A stretch of DNA of 39,862 nucleotides from a virus. Shown piece after piece: positions 25,475-32,338 of the stretch. The DNA lies in the IMG/VR virus record IMGVR_UViG_3300043434_000094, positions 1-39,862 of that record. One strand, given 5' to 3'. Each line of letters opens with the position of its first letter. The stretch's first letter is position 1. The translations under genes and the position numbers were made by a program. The notes under the pieces were generated by a model. It was not told the origin of the DNA and did no database searches. It saw only the letters and a list, made by a program, of their open reading frames with translations.

Positions 25475-27108
25475 TGGCTAAGAAAGACCAAAAGTTAACT
25501 CTAGCAGAACTAACTGCAGCGCTAAAGTCATCTGACAGCAAGATGAACCCGGCAATCGCTGCTCAGTTAGAGGCTGCGATGGCCCAACCGTCTCAATCAT
25601 CGGTTGATATAGTACAACCGATGCAAAAGTTAACTTCTGCCATTCAACAAAACACTGTTGTTCTAACCCGTGGAAAGACGAAAGAAACTGACCTCTCAGA
25701 AAATCAGATAGAAGATAGAAAAGTACAAGAAGATCAAACAGAACTTCTAGAAAAGATTGAAGAGAATACACGACCAGTTAAAATAACCAAAGGAACATCT
25801 GATAAATCTGGATTGGATTTCAATCTTCCTGGTTTAAATAAATTAGGTCTATTTGGTACTCTTCTTGCTGGCGCGTTAGGCGCTATTACAGGAGTTCTAG
25901 TAGCTCAAGCTAAAGTTATGGTTGGAACATTAAAGCTTTTGTACAAGATGCTTCCTGGAGATATTGTTGGAAAAGTTATAGCTGGAATAAAAAGAATTCC
26001 TCAGTTACTAAATGACATGGTAACTAAAGTTTTAATTAATATTGAGTATGCGTTCAATATTGTCACCGATTTATTTAAGAATAGATTTCCAAAAACATTT
26101 GCCGCGATAGAAGAAGTAGTAGTAGGATTTAGAAACTTCTTTGTAAATGTATTCGAAAAGGCTAAAGCCATAGTTACAACAATAGCTGAAGTAGTGGTCA
26201 AAGCATTTAATTTCCTAAAAGATGGATTTATTAAATACTTTGCTGAGCCAATAGAAAAAGGAATTGATTTAATTAGGCAGGGTTCTAAATCTGTGTCTAA
26301 TGGTGTAGGAAAAATAAGTGGCTTCATACAAGGAATTAAAGACTTCTTTACTGGCATCGGAAATTGGCTAGGAAACTTTGCAAAAGTATTCAAAGGCGCA
26401 ATGATCATCGCTGAGAAGATAGCATTACCTATCACCATTATTATGGGTCTGTTTGATGGTATTACAGAAGCAATTAAAGGATATGAAAAAGGCGGCATAC
26501 TAGGAGGCATCCAAGGATTTATTACTGGTGCTTTAAACTCTCTAGTAGGAAGCTTCCTAGACCTTATTAAGAATGTAATTTCATGGATTCTAGACAAGCT
26601 AGGATTTGATGATGCTTCTAAGTTCCTTGATTCGTTTTCATTTAGTGATATGATTAAGAAGTTTGTTGATGCGATATTCCATCCTATTGACACTATTAAA
26701 TCAGCATTTAATTCATTAATTAAATGGATGAGTGGAATTCAGATACCACAATTTAGTATAGCTGGATTCAAATTTGGTCCATGGAAACCATTCAGTGGAA
26801 TGGAAAAATTTGCTGCAGAAACTGCTCCAACAACTAAGACTGAACAGGCCCCTGCTGCCGTCAAAGATGAAGACGTAAAACAAGACAAAGTTAAAACAGT
26901 TCCTCCAGAGTCTTCAGCTAATAAAGTATATTCTGATTCTGCTAAGAATGAGGAAGCTAAGCAGAAACCAGCATCTACTCCAGCCGGTGGTTCAACAGTT
27001 GTAACAACACAGCAAGTAAACAATCAAACGCAAAATGCTATGTTTAAATCGCCGGTTAGAAACTCGGAAAACACACTAAGTTCGTATCTAAAGACAAGGT
27101 ACGTATAA
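25474..27108 (+). CDS. gp29: Tail-length tape measure protein gp29
   Basis: A 544-residue protein (T4 gp29: 590). N-terminal charged coiled coil (about 1-110), then a long hydrophobic and helical core (about 125-480) with several membrane-like stretches (LFGTLLAGALGAITGVLVAQ, IALPITIIMGLFDGI, GGILGGIQGFITGALNSLVG) typical of tape measures that may insert into the host membrane on injection. The C-terminal about 90 residues are Lys/Ala/Pro-rich, with VNNQTQN near the end. The length of the core sets the length of the tail tube. It is the last gene of the rightward operon, ending just before a terminator. Confidence 0.87.
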   Translation: MAKKDQKLTLAELTAALKSSDSKMNPAIAAQLEAAMAQPSQSSVDIVQPMQKLTSAIQQNTVVLTRGKTKETDLSENQIEDRKVQEDQTELLEKIEENTRPVKITKGTSDKSGLDFNLPGLNKLGLFGTLLAGALGAITGVLVAQAKVMVGTLKLLYKMLPGDIVGKVIAGIKRIPQLLNDMVTKVLINIEYAFNIVTDLFKNRFPKTFAAIEEVVVGFRNFFVNVFEKAKAIVTTIAEVVVKAFNFLKDGFIKYFAEPIEKGIDLIRQGSKSVSNGVGKISGFIQGIKDFFTGIGNWLGNFAKVFKGAMIIAEKIALPITIIMGLFDGITEAIKGYEKGGILGGIQGFITGALNSLVGSFLDLIKNVISWILDKLGFDDASKFLDSFSFSDMIKKFVDAIFHPIDTIKSAFNSLIKWMSGIQIPQFSIAGFKFGPWKPFSGMEKFAAETAPTTKTEQAPAAVKDEDVKQDKVKTVPPESSANKVYSDSAKNEEAKQKPASTPAGGSTVVTTQQVNNQTQNAMFKSPVRNSENTLSSYLKTRYV

Positions 27109-27111
27109 CAA

Positions 27112-27139
27112 AAAGGGAGCCGAAGCTCCCTTTCTTTTT
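27112..27139. terminator. Bidirectional intrinsic terminator between gp29 and gp32
   Basis: A perfect 9-bp stem, AAAGGGAGC (27112-27120) and GCTCCCTTT (27125-27133), with a CGAA loop. On the plus strand it is followed by TTTCTTTTT and closes the gp29 operon. On the minus strand the loop is UUCG closed by C-G (an extra-stable tetraloop) and is followed by T-rich sequence, so it also ends the gp32 message. It separates the two convergent operons. Confidence 0.85.
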
Positions 27140-27148
27140 GACTATTAA

Positions 27149-28114
27149 TTAGTCTTCATTTGCGATACGTTGGAACATCGCCATCATATCATCTTCATCG
27201 TCATCATTAATCTCTGGTATCTTAGCTGATTGAACCTCAGGAATACGTGGAGCTGGCGCTTGCATGAATTCTGGACCTTTTTGCTCAGTAAATTGACGAG
27301 GTGCAGCAACTGGAATTGGATCAGCGGCTAACTGTGCTGCAGTAGGAGCCGGAGCAGCGTCACCACTTAGTACCCATTCAAGCTTTTGTTTCAACTCATC
27401 GTATGTCTTGAAATTCTTAGGATCAATAAATTCAGCAAGTTTATATTGCTTATTGACTACAGACAAGATTTGTTCATCAGATGAAGCTACTGGAGCTGGA
27501 TCAGCAAATACTGATTCATCATAGTTAGGGTAGCCTTCTACGTTACGCATACGCAACTTAAAGTTGGCACCTTCCCATAAGTCAAACACATTCACTGGAC
27601 GCTCATCTTCAAAAGTTGGCTTTGCCTTATTCATAATCTTATCAAAGATTTTCTTACCATACTTGAATAAGAATACTTTACCTTCGTTCTCTGGGTGTTT
27701 AGGATCAGAGATAACTAAGATGTTAGAGATGAAGTGCAAGCGACGCTTTTGGTCACGAGCTTGTTTACGACCTGGAGAGTTATCATCAGATGATTCATTC
27801 CACAGTTTGGAATTCAACTCACCAACTGGATCGTTCTGACCTAGAGTAGTCAAAGAGTTTTCAATGTACCAGCGACCTGTAGGACCCTTGAAGCCATGAG
27901 AGAATACTTTAACCCATGGAAGTTCATCACCTTCTGCTCTTGGCAAAAAGCGAATAACTGCTGAACCATTTCCTGCCTTGTCTTTCTCAAGTTTCCAGAA
28001 ACGATTGTCGTCGTAGTTCTTTTGATCTGTTGTGGGATTAGCGACTTTTTCGAATGCTGAGCTGATTGCTCCAAAGTCTTGATTGCGCATGTTGCGAAGT
28101 GTATTAATGTCCAT
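27149..28114 (-). CDS. gp32: Single-stranded DNA-binding protein gp32
   Basis: A 321-residue protein (T4: 301). The order matches T4 gp32: basic N-terminus for cooperativity, FWKLEKDKAGNGSAVIRFLP (39-58), VFSHGFKGPTGRWYIENS, NILVISDPKHPENEGKVFLFKYGKKIFDKI (131-160), WEGANFKLR...GYPNYDES, Pro/Ala-rich linker (about 255-300) and acidic C-tail (INDDDEDDMMAMF) that binds replication partners such as gp59. T4 gp32 holds zinc with His64, Cys77, Cys87 and Cys90. Here His73 remains, but the protein has no cysteine at all, so this zinc site is lost. It is transcribed leftward from a late-type box, with a repeat-bearing leader. Confidence 0.93.
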   Translation of the reverse strand: MDINTLRNMRNQDFGAISSAFEKVANPTTDQKNYDDNRFWKLEKDKAGNGSAVIRFLPRAEGDELPWVKVFSHGFKGPTGRWYIENSLTTLGQNDPVGELNSKLWNESSDDNSPGRKQARDQKRRLHFISNILVISDPKHPENEGKVFLFKYGKKIFDKIMNKAKPTFEDERPVNVFDLWEGANFKLRMRNVEGYPNYDESVFADPAPVASSDEQILSVVNKQYKLAEFIDPKNFKTYDELKQKLEWVLSGDAAPAPTAAQLAADPIPVAAPRQFTEQKGPEFMQAPAPRIPEVQSAKIPEINDDDEDDMMAMFQRIANED

Positions 28115-28120
28115 CGTATT

Positions 28121-28176
28121 TTCCTTGTATAAGCGTTGTATAGATTTGTGTATATTTGTATAGAGTATTGCTACTC
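28121..28176 (-). promoter_or_regulatory. gp32 mRNA leader: hairpin plus UAUACAA repeats, probable autoregulatory operator
   Basis: Read on the minus strand: a perfect 5-bp hairpin GAGTA-GCAA-TACTC (28163-28176, GNRA loop), then four TATACAA-type elements (28156-28162, 28146-28154 with two extra bases, 28136-28142, 28125-28131) spaced 10, 10 and 11 bases, the last running into the AAGGA Shine-Dalgarno (28122-28126), and the ATG at 28114. T4 gp32 represses its own translation by binding a 5' pseudoknot and then spreading along an unstructured AU-rich leader to the SD. This leader has the same layout; a pseudoknot partner for the hairpin was not identified. Confidence 0.6.
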
Positions 28177-28180
28177 ATTT

Positions 28181-28188
28181 TATTTATA
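28181..28188 (-). promoter_or_regulatory. T4-type late promoter for gp32
   Basis: Exact TATAAATA on the minus strand overlapping the stop of gp59. The expected start site near 28174 would give a leader of about 60 bases that begins within the hairpin described above. gp32 can also be made by read-through from the 29293-29321 promoter via gp33 and gp59. Confidence 0.55.
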
Positions 28189-28789
28189 CATCCCCACAAT
28201 AGGATTTATAAATTTTTTCAAGTTTTTCTTTGTCATATGAAAAGAAACCCTTAAGCTTTTTGAGACGAAGCATCTCGTCTTCAAAGAAGATGTTTAAGGA
28301 AGCATTTTGCTGCCACACATCTATAATACCAGTCAAGTCATGAATGATAGAGATAGTCTGTGGTTGAATTTGCTTTCCCAAATATAGTTTAATTATAAAT
28401 GGTATATCATTATTTGTACAATTAATTACCGTGTTTAATTCAATACCTTGCTTCTCGGCTTCATATTGAATTAAAGCTAGGTCGTCACTAAAAGTCTTTG
28501 TGATAGATTCTTTAATCCTCAACCACTGTACGTAGTTTGATACCGCAAGGCTTTCATCATACAGATAGTTGACGTTACCATACGCATAGTTAGCAACTAC
28601 AAATTGAATGAAGTCTTTATCAGTCTCTAGCTTCTTTGTTAGTCTTTCAAAGATATAGGAGTCGTTTCTAGACTTGTATGCGTCCAAGGAAACTTTTATG
28701 TTTCCTCTTGTTTCGAATACGTTATACTTTTCTTTGGTAAAATGTAACTTTAAAGCTAGGTGATATCGATAAGCTTTAAATCCATTCAT
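28184..28789 (-). CDS. gp59: Helicase loader gp59
   Basis: A 201-residue protein (T4: 217). N-terminus GFKAYRYHLALKLHFTKEKYNVFETRGNIKVS corresponds to the T4 start (YKLYLMIKQHMNGKYDVIKYN), followed by a helical protein with YIFERLTKKL.....DFIQFVVANYAYGN. gp59 loads the gp41 helicase onto gp32-coated forks and recombination intermediates. It sits between gp33 and gp32 as in T4, with its start overlapping the gp33 stop (ATGA). Confidence 0.85.
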   Translation of the reverse strand: MNGFKAYRYHLALKLHFTKEKYNVFETRGNIKVSLDAYKSRNDSYIFERLTKKLETDKDFIQFVVANYAYGNVNYLYDESLAVSNYVQWLRIKESITKTFSDDLALIQYEAEKQGIELNTVINCTNNDIPFIIKLYLGKQIQPQTISIIHDLTGIIDVWQQNASLNIFFEDEMLRLKKLKGFFSYDKEKLEKIYKSYCGDV

Positions 28790-29013
28790 AGATCAAGCAT
28801 ACCTCGCTTAGGTAGCATGTTTGCTTCAATCATATTCAATTCAATCTTAGCCTTAAGATTCTTATTGATCAAAGGTGAGATGTCTTCTGGATCGATAAAG
28901 TTCTCTTCACAGTACTTTAATACTGCGTCCATGTGGGACATCTTTCTTTCTCTAACCATCTCTTCTATGAATATAGCAAATTCGTTTGTGTTCTTAAAGA
29001 TACGACCTTCCAT
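28786..29013 (-). CDS. gp33: Late transcription co-activator gp33
   Basis: A 75-residue protein (T4: 112; aquatic relatives are usually shorter). Core KMSHMDAVLKYCEENFIDPEDISPLINKNLKAKIELNMIEANML matches the gp33 helical region that binds the beta flap of host RNA polymerase. The extreme C-terminus (PKRGMLDL) is a plausible sliding-clamp binding tail. With gp55 and gp45 it directs transcription from TATAAATA promoters. Order dsbA/gp33/gp59/gp32 is partly kept from T4. Confidence 0.82.
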   Translation of the reverse strand: MEGRIFKNTNEFAIFIEEMVRERKMSHMDAVLKYCEENFIDPEDISPLINKNLKAKIELNMIEANMLPKRGMLDL

Positions 29014-29270
29014 TAAATCATCCCCAAATAGTATTCAGTTAACTTTAGGTCTGCTTTTGCAATTTCGCATTCTTTAAGTTTGTCTTTGTATGCCTGCCAG
29101 ACTGGATCAGAACTTTCTGTTGCTGACATTTTGTCTGAGAATAGATCGAGATACTCGTCAAAGAATTTGTTAAGCACCTCGATCTTTTGATTGAGTTCTG
29201 ATTGAAGGAACTCTAATGCTTGTTTATCACGTCTACGATAAAAATCTAAAATTAAACCATTAGCACTCAT
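29013..29270 (-). CDS. Small helical phage protein of unknown function
   Basis: An 85-residue protein. Almost entirely helical, with charged heptad-like stretches (QALEFLQSELNQKIEVLNKFFDEYL, then YKDKLKECEIAKADLKLTEYYLG), so a small coiled coil or helical bundle. First gene of the operon driven by the promoter at 29293-29321, with SD GGAG and ATG at 29270, and one-base overlap with gp33 downstream. T4-like phages often have small proteins here; I cannot name a family. Confidence 0.7.
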   Translation of the reverse strand: MSANGLILDFYRRRDKQALEFLQSELNQKIEVLNKFFDEYLDLFSDKMSATESSDPVWQAYKDKLKECEIAKADLKLTEYYLGMI

Positions 29271-29292
29271 AATAACTCCATTGTAAAATAAT

Positions 29293-29321
29293 ATTATAAC
29301 TCAAATTCAAATTAATGTACA
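29293..29321 (-). promoter_or_regulatory. TKTACW/TATAAT promoter before the gp33-gp59 operon
   Basis: Minus strand: -35 TGTACA (29316-29321), 17-base spacer beginning TTAATT, -10 TATAAT (29293-29298). Expected start near 29286, 16 bases before the ATG at 29270. Confidence 0.75.
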
Positions 29322-29591
29322 CTACTTTTTAGTTACCTGTACTGAAATATCATTTGTGCCGCTAATTCTATTCACATACATAACACACAGAGAACTCGGT
29401 GTTTCGTCCATCTCGTATGCACATGTTACTGCGAGTGGTTCAATACCTTTATCTAAAGCAAACTTAACAGCTTCAGATAGTGCACGATTTGTTTCAACCT
29501 TTTCGGTATGAGTCGCATATACTACCATTGCAAAGAATAGCAAAATGCCAATCGTGATTACATATAGAAAATGTAGTGTCTTATTGTCCAT
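29322..29591 (-). CDS. Single-pass membrane protein, unknown
   Basis: An 89-residue protein with one N-terminal membrane segment (about 6-26, LHFLYVITIGILLFFAMVVYA) and a soluble 60-residue domain with two cysteines (CAYEMDETPSSLC) ending in Lys-Lys. Topology probably N-in with the domain in the periplasm. The start overlaps the ClpP-like stop (TAATG), so the two may be coupled. A spanin-like or membrane-anchoring role is possible but unsupported by a motif. Confidence 0.65.
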   Translation of the reverse strand: MDNKTLHFLYVITIGILLFFAMVVYATHTEKVETNRALSEAVKFALDKGIEPLAVTCAYEMDETPSSLCVMYVNRISGTNDISVQVTKK

Positions 29592-30262
29592 TATTCAGTC
29601 TCCTTCACTTTTTTAACGCGTTTAACTTTTACTGGTTCTTCGACTTCACCGTTAGCTTTCTTTTCTGCGTCGTCGCGGCGCTTAGCAAGAACCTTCAGTC
29701 TGTTTTTCAATCTTGTAACAATTTGCTCATTATCAAACCAGACTTCCACGCCATTCTTAACTTTTGCAAGTTCATCCTTGGTCAAGAAACCTTCGTACGC
29801 GTCATCTAGCAATTTTTCTACTTGGGATACCGTAAAGTCTGTATGAGCTTTGATTGTTGATGTATTACCTACTGAACCAAATGATGCTGTATGAGCCATC
29901 ATGTAAGCTGAGTTGAATACATGTACTTGAGTGCAGTACATAGTAATGATTGAAGCCGCAGAGTGGCAAGCACCCATTAGATAAGCAGTCACCTCTCCTG
30001 GGCAGCATTGAATAGCTGTAATGATTGACGTTGCGGTGTCGAGGTTGCCACCTGGTGAATTAATAAACAAATTGATTTGATCTGTTTCAGAAGCATTCAT
30101 CAATAAAGATATTACTTCACGATAGTTAGATGGATCTAAAATTTCATCATCTAAGTAAACGTCATATGTCTTAAGTACAGTTTCTTTAGAGCTGATTTGT
30201 ACGTGTTTTATTAATCCTGCCAAGATGTTTCCTGGACTGTCTTCTCTATCGGCTTTTGCCAT
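29591..30262 (-). CDS. ClpP-like serine protease
   Basis: A 223-residue protein of the ClpP/crotonase-like protease family. INLFINSPGGNLDTATSI (63-80) is the ClpP oxyanion-region signature; the nucleophile is Ser101 in LMGACHSAASI; the catalytic His is His124 in AYMMAHTASFG. A Lys-rich tail (about 200-223) follows the domain. Aquatic T4-like phages often carry such proteases; whether it processes head proteins or modulates host proteolysis is not known. The start is ATG 30262 with GAGGGG seven bases upstream; the TTG two codons earlier is in the SleB stop region and is not needed. Confidence 0.85.
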   Translation of the reverse strand: MAKADREDSPGNILAGLIKHVQISSKETVLKTYDVYLDDEILDPSNYREVISLLMNASETDQINLFINSPGGNLDTATSIITAIQCCPGEVTAYLMGACHSAASIITMYCTQVHVFNSAYMMAHTASFGSVGNTSTIKAHTDFTVSQVEKLLDDAYEGFLTKDELAKVKNGVEVWFDNEQIVTRLKNRLKVLAKRRDDAEKKANGEVEEPVKVKRVKKVKETE

Positions 30263-30264
30263 AA

Positions 30265-30801
30265 TCAACCCCTCTTATAAAATATATGATTACCAATTTT
30301 TGTTATACGTTTCAAATTCCAACGAGGATTGACATAATCAGCATGATAAAACATTGCACCATGTGTAGGATCATCAATCTCACCGTAATTCAAATAAGCT
30401 TGCATAGCCACTTTTCTAACTTGATTTAACCTAGCTCGTTCAGATGGACTATAGTTATATTTAACAGCCTTCTGTTGGAGCTTAGAATCGCACCACCAAG
30501 AAAACTGACAAACATTGTTTATCTTCTGTCTTACTACTCCACATACGCTGTTAGGATATGCTGAGGATCTAGTTCTTTTCATAGTCACCATAGCAACTGC
30601 TAGTTGACCTGTAGTAGATTCATGTCCAGCTTCAAACATTATGTTTTGTGCTAAGCATTCTACTTGTGCTTTTGCTTTAGAATTTAAAGCTGAATATGGC
30701 ACATTGATTGTTATCTCTTCTCTGTTATGATTCACCTTACTCATAAGCAGAAGTCCTGCCAAAGCTACGGTGAAAAATGTGACAACAAAGGTATTTTTCA
30801 T
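30265..30801 (-). CDS. SleB-type cell wall hydrolase with N-terminal membrane anchor
   Basis: A 178-residue protein. Signal peptide or anchor at 3-21, then a SleB/CwlJ (hydrolase_2) domain at about 45-178: CLAQNIMFEAGHES (catalytic-type Glu in FEAGHES), GQLAVAMVTMKRTRSSAYPNSVCGVV, CQFSWWCD, and DPTHGAMFYHADYVNPRW near the end. The family cleaves murein (lytic transglycosylase). The exported form suggests an endolysin released through the Sec path or a membrane-tethered one. It has its own promoter (30837-30865) and a strong SD (AAAGGAG). Confidence 0.85.
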   Translation of the reverse strand: MKNTFVVTFFTVALAGLLLMSKVNHNREEITINVPYSALNSKAKAQVECLAQNIMFEAGHESTTGQLAVAMVTMKRTRSSAYPNSVCGVVRQKINNVCQFSWWCDSKLQQKAVKYNYSPSERARLNQVRKVAMQAYLNYGEIDDPTHGAMFYHADYVNPRWNLKRITKIGNHIFYKRG

Positions 30802-30836
30802 TGGATATTCTCCTTTGATTTTACTTTGATTATATT

Positions 30837-30865
30837 ATTATACTATAAGTGCTAATTAAAGTACA
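30837..30865 (-). promoter_or_regulatory. TKTACW/TATAAT promoter before SleB-ClpP operon
   Basis: Minus strand: -35 TGTACT (30860-30865), 17-base spacer starting TTAATTAGCACTT, -10 TATAAT (30837-30842), with an A-tract just upstream of the -35. Expected start near 30830, leader about 29 bases. It overlaps the last codons of the upstream exonuclease gene. Confidence 0.75.
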
Positions 30866-31506
30866 CTGTTTTTTGCGTATTCTTGACGCAATTCAACTAG
30901 TTTTTTGATGTGGTCTTTACGACGCGCTTGAAATACTTGCGGGGTGTCATCGTCTACTCCTATTATTATCGTTATGTCTGGAACGGTGATACCAAAAAGT
31001 TCCTCAAACATAACAGAATAAGCAGTGGCCTGTACAAAATAATGTTCTATGTCTTCACGTTTCTTTGGCTTCTTAGATGTCTTAAAGTCGATAATTGACA
31101 ATAAGCCATTATATTCACCAATGCAATCTACAGTTCCTGCCATTCTTAATTGGTCGGAATACAACATGGCTTCTAGAGCGTGGATGTTGTCTATTCTATC
31201 TACAACTGGCTGCAGTGATTTCCAAAAGTCAAAGTCAAACATATCGACTTGGAGTGATTCACCTAGAAGAAAGTTTTCACAATAGCTGTGAATTCTTGTT
31301 CCTCTGTCTGCGGCTTGTTTAGATATGCGGTCAGCTACTGCGTCTCCAACGCGTTTTCTCCAAGCATCAATGTGGTGCTTAGTTGCTTGACCGGTTACCG
31401 TAGTTACTGAGGGGTATCGATTACCAGAAGGAGTCTCATAAACTCTACCTTCTGGTAACGTTATTCTCTTCACTACAGGAAATTCATGATGTATAAACTG
31501 CTTCAA
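30856..31506 (-). CDS. PD-(D/E)XK exonuclease (RecB/Cas4/MGME1-like)
   Basis: A 216-residue nuclease. Motifs: YPSVTTVTG (31-39), RGTRIHSYCE (69-78, His73), LEAMLYSD (Glu112), RMAGTVDCIGEYNGLLSIIDFKTSKK with Asp127, Asp140 and Lys142 forming the active site, and VQATAYS (Q-x3-Y motif, 158-164). This layout fits single-strand-acting exonucleases found in phages and in the mitochondrial MGME1 group. Likely roles: DNA repair, recombination or host DNA breakdown. It is the last gene of the operon that starts with the 165-residue Rossmann-like protein. Confidence 0.85.
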   Translation of the reverse strand: MKQFIHHEFPVVKRITLPEGRVYETPSGNRYPSVTTVTGQATKHHIDAWRKRVGDAVADRISKQAADRGTRIHSYCENFLLGESLQVDMFDFDFWKSLQPVVDRIDNIHALEAMLYSDQLRMAGTVDCIGEYNGLLSIIDFKTSKKPKKREDIEHYFVQATAYSVMFEELFGITVPDITIIIGVDDDTPQVFQARRKDHIKKLVELRQEYAKNSVL

Positions 31507-31752
31507 TTAGTCTTCTTTACGATACTTCTTTTTCAAAGTTGGTACTTTACGATTTGGGTCAAGAGGTTTAATCTTGCCGTCATCTTTTTTCTTTGGTGCT
31601 GGTGCAGCTTTCTTTTCGGCTGGCTTCTTACCCTTAACTACAACTGGCTCAGATTTAGCTGGCTTAGTAGGAGCTGCGTTACCGATAGTTGCAATTGCAA
31701 GCATTGCTGTACCAAATGCTAACAAGCCAATAAGTTTAATTAGGTGTTTCAT
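31507..31752 (-). CDS. Exported lysine/proline-rich small protein
   Basis: An 81-residue protein. Residues 1-26 form a classical signal peptide (Lys, then a hydrophobic core, predicted cleavage after GNA). The mature 55 residues are nearly all Lys, Pro, Ala and Asp (KKPAEKKAAPAPKKKDDGKI, then RKVPTLKKKYRKED): strongly basic and probably disordered in the periplasm. No lipobox, so not an o-spanin. It overlaps the outer-membrane protein gene by one base and is probably made with it; it could act on murein, lipopolysaccharide or the barrel. Unknown family. Confidence 0.65.
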   Translation of the reverse strand: MKHLIKLIGLLAFGTAMLAIATIGNAAPTKPAKSEPVVVKGKKPAEKKAAPAPKKKDDGKIKPLDPNRKVPTLKKKYRKED

Positions 31753-32336
31753 TAGAATCTTACTCCATATCCTAGGTTGTAACCCATCACTTGTGAATCT
31801 CCATAGAATCGATCTATACCAGCAGAAACAAATGATGTTTTATTTATTGCATACTGTGCGCCTAAACGAACAGTGTTAGTCTTGTCAAAATATTCTTGAC
31901 TGAAAGAATCGCGGTAACGGTAGCCAACACGTATAGTTAATGGTTCAATTAGATGAATGTTTGCACCAGTTTCTGTACTAAAGTATGTGTGATCTTGGTT
32001 AGCAGTTAGCTTATAACCTAAAGCACCACGAGTATATACTGAAAATGTATCATTTAATGGTTGAGTGTATGTTGTGCCTGCTTCGAAGCGTGTAGTATTA
32101 TTTCCTGCACCATTATCTTCATTAAACTTTTCGGTACGGAATTGCTCACCAATATCCACTTGCCAATTTTTATTAATATTATGACCTAACGTAAAGTTGA
32201 TACCTTGTCGATTTGTTTGACCTTGATCACCTGCGATCGTGTCACGTAAAGCATATTGTAGATGAACAAAGTTGTCTTCAGCTAATGCCGAAAATGATGC
32301 CACTGTCAAAACTGCTGCTAATACTAATTTTTTCAT
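31752..32336 (-). CDS. Phage-encoded outer-membrane beta-barrel protein
   Basis: A 194-residue protein with a clear signal peptide (1-19, cleavage after SALA) and a mature part of alternating hydrophobic and polar residues in amphipathic strands (NFVHLQYALRD, GINFTLGHNINKNWQVDIGEQF, FSVYTRGALGYKL, LTIRVGYRYRDSF, NTVRLGAQYAI, MGYNLGYGVRF). It ends in a C-terminal Phe, the BAM insertion signal. Size suits an 8- to 10-stranded OmpX/Ail/OmpA-type barrel. Synthesised during infection, it could mask receptors (superinfection exclusion) or aid lysis. The resemblance to proteobacterial barrels suggests acquisition from a host. Confidence 0.75.
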   Translation of the reverse strand: MKKLVLAAVLTVASFSALAEDNFVHLQYALRDTIAGDQGQTNRQGINFTLGHNINKNWQVDIGEQFRTEKFNEDNGAGNNTTRFEAGTTYTQPLNDTFSVYTRGALGYKLTANQDHTYFSTETGANIHLIEPLTIRVGYRYRDSFSQEYFDKTNTVRLGAQYAINKTSFVSAGIDRFYGDSQVMGYNLGYGVRF

Positions 32337-32338
32337 AA

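Noticed and set aside
26001-26693. 230-codon minus-strand ORF opposite the tape measure
   Set aside because: Shadow of the real gp29 reading frame; no start signal, composition unlike phage proteins, and it opposes a well supported operon.
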